45,781 nucleotides of DNA, taken from the NCBI RefSeq assembly GCF_001311925.1, contig NZ_BBCG01000027.1, positions 1 through 45,781 of the forward strand, given 5' to 3'. The notes below the pieces were generated by a model. The model ran no database searches. It was given only the letters and a program-made list of their open reading frames with translations, and was not told the DNA's origin. How positions within the stretch are numbered: the stretch's first letter is position 1; each line of letters opens with the position of its first letter. Made by a program: the position numbers and the translations under genes. Below are positions 23,298-31,122 of the stretch, in pieces. Source of the DNA: Cellulosilyticum ruminicola JCM 14822. GTDB taxonomy: Bacteria > Bacillota > Clostridia > Lachnospirales > Cellulosilyticaceae.

Positions 23298-24370
23298 ATG
23301 ACATAATCACTCCATTCATTATTTCCAAAGCGCTTACAACTTTCTCTTATAATCAATCTTGATTTTAATTCTAAATGCATTTCTAATTTATGTTTGCCTT
23401 CTATTCTATCTAATAAGAACATCACTGCAAATCTGCCCATTTCTTCTTTGGGTAGTGCTATAGTTGTAAGAGATGGGCTAGTTCTTTCTGCAAGTTCAAT
23501 ATTGTCACTAGAGATAATGGATAAATCAAAGAATCTCTTTCTTGTTTTAGAAAGTGCCTTAAGCATCCCTACTGCTAATATATCATTGGCACAATAAATA
23601 GCACTAGGTGGATATTCTAACTGCATAATTTGTTCTACTACTTGAAAGCCATTGGCCTCTGTTGGCTTTACATTACAAATGTATTCTGCCACTTGATCAA
23701 TGTTATTTTTTTCTAATGTTTCTAAGTATCCTTGATATCTAGATTCTTTATTACATTCCCCTACATATCCTATATCTTGATGCCCAAGAGAAATTAAATG
23801 TTCTATAGCCTGGATGGCAATTTTTCTACCATCACAGGTCACTTCATCTAGTTCAAGCGCTGAACTATTTCTGCTTACTGAAACAATATTATGGAAGTAT
23901 TTCTTGATTGCTGGAATTGCCAAGTAACTTAACTTCCCTACAATGATTAATCCACTGGTCTTATCCTCTACTTCTTCAAAAAGTTTCCTTACAACTAACT
24001 CCACATTTTCCTGTTTACATTTTCTATCACTAGAAAATAATGAATCATACCATACATGGGTCAAAATACAAAAGTTTTTATGAATCTCTGATTCTATAAT
24101 ATGTAATAATTCATCAAAGAATACATCTGTTTGTCCACTATCCGTTCTAGTCATAAGAATTTGTATATAATGGGTCTTACGCTGCTCCTTCTTATCACCT
24201 TTTTTGAGATTCCTAGCCGCTTCATTAGGTACATAATCAAGCTCTTTAACAGCTTTCCAAATTCTTTCTCTAGCTTTAGGATCTGTGCAGTGATAATCAG
24301 GATTATTTAAAACCCTTGAAACGGTAGCAGGTGAGACGCCTGCTATTTTTGCAATTTCTTTTAGTGACAT
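23294..24370 (-). CDS. LacI-family transcriptional regulator
   Basis: A 358-residue repressor. The N-terminal helix-turn-helix and hinge are canonical: SLKEIAKIAGVSPATVSRVL and DYVPNEAARNLKKG. The periplasmic-binding-protein-like domain follows (GLIIVGKLS; LGHQDIGYVGE; PPSAIYCANDILAVGMLKAL; TTIALPKEEMGRFAVMFLLD), with the late RLIIRESCK strand typical of sugar-responsive members. The effector is not readable. A GTG two codons upstream could also start it, but GAGG spacing favours the ATG at 24370. It lies downstream of the radical SAM gene run; the target could be that run or one of the glycosidase genes. Confidence 0.93.
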   Translation of the reverse strand: MSLKEIAKIAGVSPATVSRVLNNPDYHCTDPKARERIWKAVKELDYVPNEAARNLKKGDKKEQRKTHYIQILMTRTDSGQTDVFFDELLHIIESEIHKNFCILTHVWYDSLFSSDRKCKQENVELVVRKLFEEVEDKTSGLIIVGKLSYLAIPAIKKYFHNIVSVSRNSSALELDEVTCDGRKIAIQAIEHLISLGHQDIGYVGECNKESRYQGYLETLEKNNIDQVAEYICNVKPTEANGFQVVEQIMQLEYPPSAIYCANDILAVGMLKALSKTRKRFFDLSIISSDNIELAERTSPSLTTIALPKEEMGRFAVMFLLDRIEGKHKLEMHLELKSRLIIRESCKRFGNNEWSDYVI

Positions 24371-24472
24371 ACTCACCCACCTCTCTTATTTCTTATTATT
24401 TTTATAATTATATTTTTTTCTTACAATATATCATATTATAAATTCAAGTTCAACAATCCTTCTTTTATATCC

Positions 24473-24937
24473 TTAATCTTTTAGAAGCTGATCTAAATGT
24501 CTATAAGATGGATGTTGTTCTAGCGCTTCTTGTTCTTTAACTTTAAAGGTTTTTTCATTAACTTCAATAACTTTAATCTGCCATACTGTAGATAAATCAT
24601 AATAACCTTTGTCTGTAAGCTGCACATATTTTTCTTCAAAGTATTTTCCTGCTACATGGGCTTTATGCGCTACCCCTTTTATTTCAAAACTCTTTCTATC
24701 CTCTGAAAGAATATTAATAGCAACAGGTACCTCATACCAAATACTATTGACCATGTTCTTATTATTTTGAGAAGACTCTATGATTTCATAAAACTCTAGC
24801 AAATCTTCATCAATCACATGAAGTGATTGTTTATAAACTACGTGAAGCTCACCATCTACATTTTGACTAGCAATGACTTTTAATGAATTTTTGTCATTTA
24901 TAATTTGTTTTAATCTTTCATCTATTATTGCTCCCAT
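24473..24937 (-). CDS. Pyridoxamine 5'-phosphate oxidase-like (split-barrel) protein
   Basis: A 154-residue protein resembling flavin-binding split-barrel (PNPOx-like) proteins: an N-terminal helix DERLKQIINDKNSLKVIASQ, then the strands DGELHVVYKQSLHVIDEDLL and a Q-N-N-K-N-M segment where such proteins bind FMN phosphate. The second half (SFEIKGVAHKAHVAGKYFEE) fits the closing barrel strands. FMN binding is inferred from the fold, not seen directly. It begins 13 bases after the radical SAM gene and is the last gene of the metK-ABC-radical SAM run, so it is probably an enzyme or cofactor partner in that pathway. Confidence 0.65.
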   Translation of the reverse strand: MGAIIDERLKQIINDKNSLKVIASQNVDGELHVVYKQSLHVIDEDLLEFYEIIESSQNNKNMVNSIWYEVPVAINILSEDRKSFEIKGVAHKAHVAGKYFEEKYVQLTDKGYYDLSTVWQIKVIEVNEKTFKVKEQEALEQHPSYRHLDQLLKD

Positions 24938-24950
24938 AATCTTTTCCCTC

Positions 24951-25985
24951 CTATCTTAACCTTGCTAAATCTGTGTTAGGATGATTACCGCAACGTCTAT
25001 AGTCATCGAAATCTACCGCTAAGTTATATTTTAATCTTAGTCTTTCAAATTCACGTGAGATTCTAATCATATACTCAAGAGAAGGATTTTTAGCATTCTT
25101 AAGAATTGCTATATCTGAAGGCTGCCAAATTGTAGCCGCTACAGATACACCAGCTTCTGCTAACTCTTCTGCTTCTTCACTTACAGCTGCAAAGGCTGCA
25201 TCCTCTGTTCTAAAGCCTATACCATTTCCGATTTCAGTTCCTGTTACAAGTCCTGTATCTACTCTACCTCTACCAAAAATTTCAGCTGCAATCTTTAATC
25301 TTTTCTTCCACTCCTGATAACCTATGAACTTAGCTTTGCCTGGGCATAATCTATTAAATGCTGTTTCATTTAATACCTCAATATCTGCTGTATATGACAT
25401 TAAACCTGTTTCATTGTATAAACGTTCTAACTGCTCTCTGTTATAAGCTGTTCCAATTAACTGACTTGGGAAACGATCTGTTTTAAAGAGTTTACCTATT
25501 TCCTTAAGAAGTTCAATATGATAATTAAGCTCATCGTCAAGAAGTTGTTTCCCTGATAATATAGAACCTGTTGTAATTAAGATATTGGCAAATCGCCCTC
25601 TTTGTTTAATACCTTCTGCAAGCACTTCTACGATTTCTTTAGGATCAGTTAAGAGCACTTCACCTTTCTTTTTCTTTTCTCCCCCTTGAGCACCTATAGG
25701 GCAATATTTGCATCCTCCACCTGGAGTATCCCAAAAATGGCAATACCAACTTCCTGTTACATCAAAGCGTTGAGGTCTATTCCCTATAAGTATTTGCATA
25801 TTCTTGCCTGTTGAAGTCTGATGGTCAAAGTAATCTGCTCTCTCCCAGAAATCAACTGTTTCAATTACTTCATCTTGATCTGTTAAAACTAATTTGCTAT
25901 CCACATTATCTACTAAATAAGGGGCACGATGCTGACGTTTTTCACCTGTATCATGGAATAATACAGAAGTTCCATCTCTGAACAT
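24951..25985 (-). CDS. Radical SAM protein with C-x9-C-x2-C cluster spacing
   Basis: A 344-residue probable radical SAM enzyme. Cys82, Cys92 and Cys95 in CHFWDTPGGGCKYCPIG are the only clustered cysteines and would ligate the 4Fe-4S cluster. The nine-residue first gap differs from the canonical three. After the cluster, GRFANILITTGSILSG matches the beta2/GGE-like position, and the rest of a partial TIM barrel follows (TADIEVLNETAFNRLCPGKA; RVDTGLVTGTEIGNGIGFRT; VAATIWQPSDIA). The N-terminal 75 residues form a separate beta-rich part. The ATG overlaps the stop of the upstream 76-aa gene (TAATG), so the two are translationally coupled. The reaction is unknown; an adjoining SAM synthetase and importer suggest catabolism or salvage of an imported small molecule. 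Confidence 0.82.
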   Translation of the reverse strand: MFRDGTSVLFHDTGEKRQHRAPYLVDNVDSKLVLTDQDEVIETVDFWERADYFDHQTSTGKNMQILIGNRPQRFDVTGSWYCHFWDTPGGGCKYCPIGAQGGEKKKKGEVLLTDPKEIVEVLAEGIKQRGRFANILITTGSILSGKQLLDDELNYHIELLKEIGKLFKTDRFPSQLIGTAYNREQLERLYNETGLMSYTADIEVLNETAFNRLCPGKAKFIGYQEWKKRLKIAAEIFGRGRVDTGLVTGTEIGNGIGFRTEDAAFAAVSEEAEELAEAGVSVAATIWQPSDIAILKNAKNPSLEYMIRISREFERLRLKYNLAVDFDDYRRCGNHPNTDLARLR

Positions 25986-26215
25986 TAATCCAGTTGCTTA
26001 TAGCCTTGATCATTTGAGAAAAGGCAGCTAGCTGCAGCTGAATGAACTTTAGGATCAAATAACTTCATAGCTTCTTTAGAAAATACAACACCACGTCTTT
26101 GAATATCTGTTTTATAAACTACAAACTTAGGTACATCTGGATACTTTTTAATAACTTCCTTAGCAGATAATTCTTCACTTCTCCAGTCTCCATATTTACT
26201 TTCATCTATTCCCAT
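25985..26215 (-). CDS. Small conserved-looking protein coupled to the radical SAM gene
   Basis: A 76-residue soluble protein, MGIDESKYGDWRSEELSAKE at the start, FVVYKTDIQRRGVVFSKEAM in the middle. No family is recognised. It carries no transmembrane segment and a single Cys near its end (SCLFSND). GGGGGAGA just upstream decides the start at 26215; a longer reading would run back into the binding-protein gene. It begins 13 bases after that gene and its stop overlaps the radical SAM start by one base. A role as partner, substrate-binding subunit or modified precursor peptide of the radical SAM enzyme are all open; lack of a Cys- or Gly-rich core makes a ripp precursor less likely. Confidence 0.7.
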   Translation of the reverse strand: MGIDESKYGDWRSEELSAKEVIKKYPDVPKFVVYKTDIQRRGVVFSKEAMKLFDPKVHSAAASCLFSNDQGYKQLD

Positions 26216-26228
26216 GATTTTTCTCCCC

Positions 26229-27263
26229 CTATTCTTTAATGTTTTCTGAAAAACTATAATCAATATAATCTTCTATATTTAAATCCTTTGTGATAATATC
26301 TGAAGCTTTAAGAAACTCTACTGTTTCTTGAAGATCTTTCGCATCTTCTTTAGTAATCACAACTGGCTCACGAGCATGAGATAAAGCTGTTATTAAAAGA
26401 TCTTTATCAATTCCAAATTGATCTGCATACTTCTCGGCATATTGCTCAGTATTAGCAGCTAACTCATCTACAGCTTTTTTATATGTATCTAAGAAAATTT
26501 GTGTAATCTCTGGATTTGCCTCAACATACTGCGTTCTTGCAATAATAGGATTTTCTCCTAAAAATACACCTGTTCCATCTACTAAAATCTTACCAACATC
26601 TTGAGCTTGTGCCTTTGTAATTGTTGGTTCCCATGTAGCTAATGCATCTACTTGATTAGAAGTAAGTGCTTGAATTTGTTCGCCTGTTGATAAATTAATG
26701 AGTTCTACATCATTAATAGAAAGATTATTAGCTTTTAAAACATTGTACAAAAAGTTTTGAGCAAATGAACCCACTACAAGTCCTATTTTCTTACCGACTA
26801 AATCTTCTACCTTTGTAATTTCTGAATCTTTTCCTACTAGTACAGATAAGGTCTGTTCCCCATTATAGGAAATACCAATAAGCTTTCTTTCTTGTCCTGA
26901 AGCAATAGCTGATACTGCTGGTACATTTCCGATTACACCAATATCTTGAAGTCCAGATGCAAAAGCTTCATTTTCAGGAGGCCCTGATTCAAATTCTGTG
27001 AAGTTTACTGTTACATCACCATAATTTGCTTCTTTTAAAGCATTCTGTAATAAGTTTTCATCTTTTAAAATATATGCTGGTAAAAATCCAACTGCTGGTT
27101 GAATCGCTACATTTAAACTAGTTGCTGCCTGACTTGTTTCTTGGCCTTCATTGCTAGCTGTTGCTGCTTTACCACATCCTGTCATCACCGCTCCTATAAG
27201 TAATGTAGATGTTATTAAAGTTATCATTTTAACTAACCCTTTTTTCCAAACTCTATTTTTCAT
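26229..27263 (-). CDS. ABC importer substrate-binding lipoprotein, SsuA/TauA/NMT1-like
   Basis: A 344-residue binding protein of the nitrate/sulfonate/taurine/thiamine-precursor group. A lipoprotein signal (KKGLVKMITLITSTLLIGAV then MTGC) anchors it outside the membrane. The mature part starts LNVAIQPAVGFLPAYILKDE, and has FASGLQDIGVIGNVPAVSAI, VGKKIGLVVGSFAQNFLYNV, LTSNQVDALATWEPTITKAQ and GENPIIARTQYVEANPE, all in the positions known for SsuA-like proteins. The ligand cannot be read. Start 27263 is preferred since GAAGGGAG lies eight bases before it. It sits between its ATPase and the 76-aa gene. Confidence 0.88.
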   Translation of the reverse strand: MKNRVWKKGLVKMITLITSTLLIGAVMTGCGKAATASNEGQETSQAATSLNVAIQPAVGFLPAYILKDENLLQNALKEANYGDVTVNFTEFESGPPENEAFASGLQDIGVIGNVPAVSAIASGQERKLIGISYNGEQTLSVLVGKDSEITKVEDLVGKKIGLVVGSFAQNFLYNVLKANNLSINDVELINLSTGEQIQALTSNQVDALATWEPTITKAQAQDVGKILVDGTGVFLGENPIIARTQYVEANPEITQIFLDTYKKAVDELAANTEQYAEKYADQFGIDKDLLITALSHAREPVVITKEDAKDLQETVEFLKASDIITKDLNIEDYIDYSFSENIKE

Positions 27264-27293
27264 AGTATCAACTCCCTTCATTTTTAAATAATC

Positions 27294-28066
27294 CTAAATA
27301 TTGTACTCTTCAACAATCTCTTTGAATTCAAAGAAGTACTCATAAATTCTCTTTCTTAACTCTGTAAAATAATAATGATTACGATTTCTTGGTCTCGGTA
27401 AATCTATGCATATAATATCTTTGATACCACCTGGTTGTTTTCCCATAACAATAATCTTATCTGCTAAATAAATAGCTTCATCTATATCATGTGTAATCAT
27501 AATCATGGTGGTTTCTTCTTTATATTTAATATTAATAAGCTCTTCTTGTAATTGCATTTTAGTAAATGCATCTAAAGCTCCAAAAGGTTCATCTAAAAAA
27601 GTATTGGTGGATTGTTTACTAATGCCCTAGCAATATTTGTTCTTTGTGCCATCCCTCCTGAAAGTGCCTTTGGAAGATGTTTTTCAAAACCTTTAAGATT
27701 AACTAACTCCAGTACTTCTTGTACCTTTTTTCTTTTATCTTCTTCTTTTCCTTCATCTAAGGCAAACTTTACATTCTCTTCAACGGTAAGCCAAGGGAAT
27801 AGTCTACTTTCTTGGAAGACTACCCCTCTATCTTTTCTTGGTTTTAGAATTTCTTCACCATCTATAGTGACTTTACCGCCATGGTCTGCATCTAATCCAG
27901 CTAAGGCTCTTAGTAATGTACTTTTTCCACATCCACTGCCGCCTACAATACAAATAAACTCACCTTTTTGAATACTAAAATTAATATTCTTAAACACCTC
28001 TAACGTTTGCTGACCTACTTGAAATTGCTTTGATAGATTTTTAACTTCAAGATAACTTTTCCTCAT
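27294..28066 (-). pseudogene. ABC importer ATPase (SsuB/TauB-like), frameshift before Walker B
   Basis: A nucleotide-binding subunit of about 257 residues. The first frame holds Walker A GGSGCGKST, the Q-loop VFQESRLFPWLT and the signature LSGGMAQRTNIARAL, and ends NNPPILF-stop. The second frame resumes MQLQEELINIKYKEETTMIM and ITHDIDEAIYLADKIIVM (H-switch). The missing LDEPFGALDAFTK (Walker B and D-loop) is encoded at the junction and returns if one A is added to the six-A run at 27595-27600. Because the rest of the operon is intact, a sequencing indel is plausible. Start 28066 has GGGGG six bases upstream; the permease gene ends 11 bases before it. Confidence 0.88.
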
Positions 28067-28077
28067 CTCAATCCCCC

Positions 28078-28839
28078 TTACAAGTTCCATGCTAGAAGTC
28101 TTTTTCCAATCTCCCTAAGTATGACATCCATTAACTTTCCTACGATACCTATAGAAATCATTCCTACTATAACCACATCCATCTGCCCAAAGTTTCTGGC
28201 ATTTGAAATCATATAGCCAATGCCACTAGATGATGCAACTAATTCTGCCGCTACTACACAAGTCCAGCAGCTTCCCATAGCTACCCTTAGCCCTGTAAAA
28301 ATACTTGGAAATGCAGCAGGAATAATTAATTTAAATATATATTTTTTCCTTGGTGTCTCCATAACAGATGCTACTTCTAAGAGCTTCTTATCTGTATATC
28401 TAATGCCATCAATGACATTAAGTAAAACAGGGAAGAATCCTCCTATAAATATAAGAAATACTTTAGATGCTTCTCCAATTCCTGCCCATAAAATCACAAG
28501 TGGAATCCATGCAATAGGAGGTATTGGTTTTAAAAGCTGAATAAGTAAATCTGAACATTTTTGAAAACGATTTGAAAGTCCAATTAAAATGCCCATACTA
28601 ATCCCACTTACTGCTGCTAGTAAATAGCCTTTTAACACTCTTAATAAGCTAGTACCTAAGGCACTTGGCAAACTCAAATCTATAGTCTTTCTTATAAATG
28701 TATCAATAATTGTTGTCAGCTTTGGAAAAAGTACCTCACTATAAGTCTCACTTGAAGTTGCAAAGTGCCAGAGTGTTAAAAGCAGCACTAGAGGAAGAAA
28801 ATATTCTACGTATTCTATTAGTTTTACATTCCTTTTCAT
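28078..28839 (-). CDS. ABC importer permease, SsuC/TauC-like
   Basis: A 253-residue inner-membrane subunit with about six helices (VEYFLPLVLLLTLWHFA at the start; PSALGTSLLRVLKGYLLAAV; PIAWIPLVILWAGIGEASKV). The EAA loop that docks the ATPase is LLEVASVMETPRKKYIFKLI-IPAAFPSI. This family carries sulfonates, nitrate, taurine or thiamine pyrimidines. It starts only 18 bases after the metK stop, indicating co-transcription with metK, an unusual pairing. Confidence 0.9.
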   Translation of the reverse strand: MKRNVKLIEYVEYFLPLVLLLTLWHFATSSETYSEVLFPKLTTIIDTFIRKTIDLSLPSALGTSLLRVLKGYLLAAVSGISMGILIGLSNRFQKCSDLLIQLLKPIPPIAWIPLVILWAGIGEASKVFLIFIGGFFPVLLNVIDGIRYTDKKLLEVASVMETPRKKYIFKLIIPAAFPSIFTGLRVAMGSCWTCVVAAELVASSSGIGYMISNARNFGQMDVVIVGMISIGIVGKLMDVILREIGKRLLAWNL

Positions 28840-28856
28840 ACTGCTTTTCCTTTCTT

Positions 28857-30056
28857 TTATGCAAATAATTTTTTAATTTCTTCAACCTTGTCTAAGTGTT
28901 CCCAAGGAAGGTCTATATCTGTTCTACCAAAGTGTCCATAAGCTGCTGTTTGTTTATAAATTGGTCTTCTTAAATCTAAAGCATCAATGATTGCAGCTGG
29001 GCGAAGATCAAATACCTTCTCAATAATCTCTACAATTTGTGCCTCAGGAATTGTACCTGTTCCAAAAGTCTCAACTGCTATAGAAACTGGTTTTGCAACG
29101 CCTATAGCATATGCAAGTTCTACTTCTGCTTTCTTTGCAAGTCCTGCTGCAACTAAGTTTTTAGCTACCCAACGTGCTGCATATGCTGCTGAGCGGTCAA
29201 CTTTTGTTGGATCTTTTCCAGAGAAAGCACCACCGCCATGACGTCCTGTACCACCATATGTATCTACAATAATTTTTCTTCCTGTAAGTCCTGCATCTCC
29301 TTGTGGTCCCCCAATTACGAAGCGTCCTGTTGGATTCACATAGTAGATAGTGTCTTCATCTAAAAGCTCTGCTGGAATAACTGGTTTAATAACATATTCA
29401 ATAATATCTTTTCTAATTTGTTCGAGGCTTATATCCTCTGAATGTTGTGTTGAAATAACAATTGTATGTACTCTTTTAACTGTTTGGCCATCTTCTCCAA
29501 ATTCAACAGTTACTTGAGATTTACCATCTGGTCTAAGATAAGGAAGTGTGCCATCCTTTCTTACTTTAGTAAGTTGTCTTGTAAGTCTATGTGCAAAAGA
29601 GATAGCTGGTGGTAAATACTCTGGTGTTTCATCTGTTGCATAACCAAAAATAATACCTTGGTCACCAGCACCTGTTCCAAAATCTTCTGTAGCTCCATCC
29701 TGTTTTGATTCAAAGGCTTTATCTACACCAAGTGCAATATCTGCTGACTGTTCATCAATAGAAGTAAGTACTGCAATTGAATCTGCATTATAACCATCTA
29801 TATTGTTTGCATAGCCAATCTCTCTAATTGTTTCCCTTGCCACTTTAGCAATGTCTACATAAGCTTTTGTAGTAATTTCCCCTACGACAAGTGCAAGTCC
29901 TGTAGCAACTGTTGTTTCTGCTGCAACCCTTGAATAAGGATCTTGTTTAATAAGTTCATCTAAAATTGCATCTGAAATTTGATCTGCAATTTTATCTGGA
30001 TGTCCTTCTGTTACTGATTCTGATGTAAATAATTTTCCTTTATATAAATTTCCCAT
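28857..30056 (-). CDS. metK: S-adenosylmethionine synthetase
   Basis: Makes SAM from methionine and ATP. A 399-residue protein of normal length with the family motifs [20 protein letters not shown] (ATP/methionine loop), [13 protein letters not shown] (residues near 115-127), and [19 protein letters not shown] (triphosphate loop). Start 30056 is chosen because GGGAG lies eight bases before it; the ATG 15 bases upstream overlaps that ribosome site. It heads a tight minus-strand gene run with an ABC importer and a radical SAM protein, which would consume SAM. The leader (30057-30420) contains a small Met-rich ORF and hairpins but no recognisable SAM riboswitch. Confidence 0.97.
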   Translation of the reverse strand: MGNLYKGKLFTSESVTEGHPDKIADQISDAILDELIKQDPYSRVAAETTVATGLALVVGEITTKAYVDIAKVARETIREIGYANNIDGYNADSIAVLTSIDEQSADIALGVDKAFESKQDGATEDFGTGAGDQGIIFGYATDETPEYLPPAISFAHRLTRQLTKVRKDGTLPYLRPDGKSQVTVEFGEDGQTVKRVHTIVISTQHSEDISLEQIRKDIIEYVIKPVIPAELLDEDTIYYVNPTGRFVIGGPQGDAGLTGRKIIVDTYGGTGRHGGGAFSGKDPTKVDRSAAYAARWVAKNLVAAGLAKKAEVELAYAIGVAKPVSIAVETFGTGTIPEAQIVEIIEKVFDLRPAAIIDALDLRRPIYKQTAAYGHFGRTDIDLPWEHLDKVEEIKKLFA

Positions 30057-30154
30057 ATTATAATCTCCCATCTATTTATCAAATTTTATATCAATATTTA
30101 CTCTTAACTTTTAACCCTTACAAAGGATTTACCTTATTACTCCTCGGTACAACC

Positions 30155-30211
30155 TTATTCCATACTATACATACAATATATAATTCCGCCCGCTTTCATG
30201 TTTTTCATCAT
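30155..30211 (-). CDS. Met-rich short ORF in the metK leader
   Basis: A strong GGGG-type ribosome site (30220-30223) eight bases before an ATG at 30211 starts MMKNMKAGGIIYCMYSME, 18 codons with five methionines, ending about 100 bases before metK. A methionine-rich peptide directly ahead of the enzyme that uses methionine is reminiscent of amino-acid leader peptides. The same frame is open upstream to about 30340 (containing MLRLQHQILQNKYELQELRQ), so it could instead be the end of a slightly longer small protein. Translation is unproven. Confidence 0.4.
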   Translation of the reverse strand: MMKNMKAGGIIYCMYSME

Positions 30212-30357
30212 AAGTATCACCCCTTGTCTTAATTCCTGTAATTCATATTTGTTTTGTAAAATTTGATGTTGTAATCTTAACATTCTAACAACTAAAAAAC
30301 AAAACCTATCTTTGAAATCGTTTGCAGCACCTCGCTATCTTTTAATTAAAAACGACA

Positions 30358-30383
30358 AAAAGACATAAAAAATTATGTCTTTT
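30358..30383 (-). terminator. Hairpin with T-run in the metK leader
   Basis: A stem AAAAAGACATAA / (TT)ATGTCTTTTTT with an A/T loop and T/A runs. It is about 300 bases upstream of metK and downstream of a palindromic promoter-like segment, so it could be an attenuator or simply end upstream transcripts. Confidence 0.65.
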
Positions 30384-30403
30384 TTATTGTTTATTTTAAT
30401 TTT

Positions 30404-30417
30404 AGAAATCGTTTTCT
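30404..30417 (-). promoter_or_regulatory. CG-centred palindrome in a possible promoter
   Basis: AGAAATCGTTTTCT is a near-perfect CG-centred palindrome like LacI/CcpA-class operators. On the minus strand TTGAGA and TAAAAT about 18 bases apart bracket it, so it may sit inside a promoter. A second GAAATCGTTT copy occurs near 30313. The LacI regulator at 23294 is a possible but unproven binder. Confidence 0.4.
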
Positions 30418-30488
30418 CTCAATCTTTTTCAAACTTTCCAGTATAATATACCCTTCTTATTCTATCTTCCATAATATCACCTGAATAT

Positions 30489-30531
30489 ATAATTAACTCC
30501 TATATCGAGCTTCGATATACGAGTTAATTAT
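30489..30531. terminator. Long perfect-looking hairpin
   Basis: Arms ATAATTAACTC-TATATCGA and TCGATATA-GAGTTAATTAT pair over 20 positions with one mismatch and a three-base loop (GCT), followed by TTTT on the plus side. Second of three tandem hairpins downstream of the FMN-reductase relic. Confidence 0.7.
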
Positions 30532-30556
30532 TTTCTGTAAATTCAAAAAACAAAAA

Positions 30557-30588
30557 GGGATAATAAAATTTATACATTTTATCACCCC
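30557..30588 (-). terminator. Terminator of the FMN-reductase relic
   Basis: A stem GGGATAATAAAAT / ATTTTATCACCC with a six-base loop, 13 bases past the stop at 30601. Confidence 0.8.
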
Positions 30589-30600
30589 ATCACTCATTTT

Positions 30601-31083
30601 TTATCTAATGTTTTTCCCAAAATTATAAGCTTCTTCTAAAGCTTCATTTCCCTCTATATCACCTTTTTCTATAACGCCTCTTACTAAGACTTTTCCCTCA
30701 TCTTCTAATTTAAAGTAATCCAATACAGATTGATACTGTACCTTAATCGCATCAAAAACAGTAGGAAGCGTATCTGCTGCTACTAATAAAAGCCCTAATT
30801 TTTTCACCTTAAATGCATTACGCTTAGGTGAATGTAAGCGATCTACTATAGCCTTTAATTTCGCACTAATCCCATAAAAATAAACTGGTGAAGCTATAAC
30901 AATAATGTCTGTCTTTTCTAATTTCTCATAAACCTTAGTCATATCATCTTTTTGAAAACAACTATGGTCTTCTCTTTTAAAACAAGTGTTACACCCTACA
31001 CAAGGATTTACTTTATAGTCTGCTACTGAAATAATCTCTACTTCATTATGCTCCCTTGCACCTTCTGCAAAGGCAAAGGATTT
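30601..31083 (-). pseudogene. NADPH-dependent FMN reductase / flavodoxin-like gene, N-terminus lost
   Basis: The open frame reads SFAFAEGAREHNEVEIISVA, then NPCVGCNTCFKRE, TDIIVIASPVYFYGISAKLK and AIVDRLHSP to the stop. C-x-G-C-x-x-C and the (I/V)-x-x-S-P-V-Y-x-x-x-x-x-A-x-x-K-x-x-x-D-R block are signatures of iron-sulfur flavoprotein-type FMN reductases. The first strand and phosphate-binding loop (G-S-P-R type) are absent, and no in-frame start exists before a stop at about 31089, where a GC-rich hairpin begins. An internal ATG at 30942 could give only a fragment. Confidence 0.75.
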
Positions 31084-31090
31084 ATATTAT

Positions 31091-31114
31091 AGGCGGCTTA
31101 TGTTGTAGCCGCCT
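31091..31114. repeat. GC-rich hairpin at the break of the FMN-reductase gene
   Basis: Perfect eight-base arms AGGCGGCT / AGCCGCCT with an eight-base loop, nine bases beyond the GH3 stop (31123). There is no T-run on the GH3 strand, so it may not terminate well. It replaces the missing 5' end of the FMN-reductase gene. Confidence 0.6.
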
Positions 31115-31122
31115 GCATTTCA

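Noticed and set aside
25985-26215. The 76-aa protein as a radical-SAM-modified peptide precursor
   Set aside because: It lacks a leader/core boundary and a Cys- or Gly-rich core, and the neighbours include no peptidase or peptide exporter.
30313-30417. CcpA cre sites
   Set aside because: The palindromes match the cre consensus only partly, and metK is not an expected CcpA target.
30057-30420. SAM riboswitch ahead of metK
   Set aside because: I looked on the minus strand for the S-box core (GAGG, GGCCC, GCAACC order) and saw none; other SAM classes could not be confirmed by eye.
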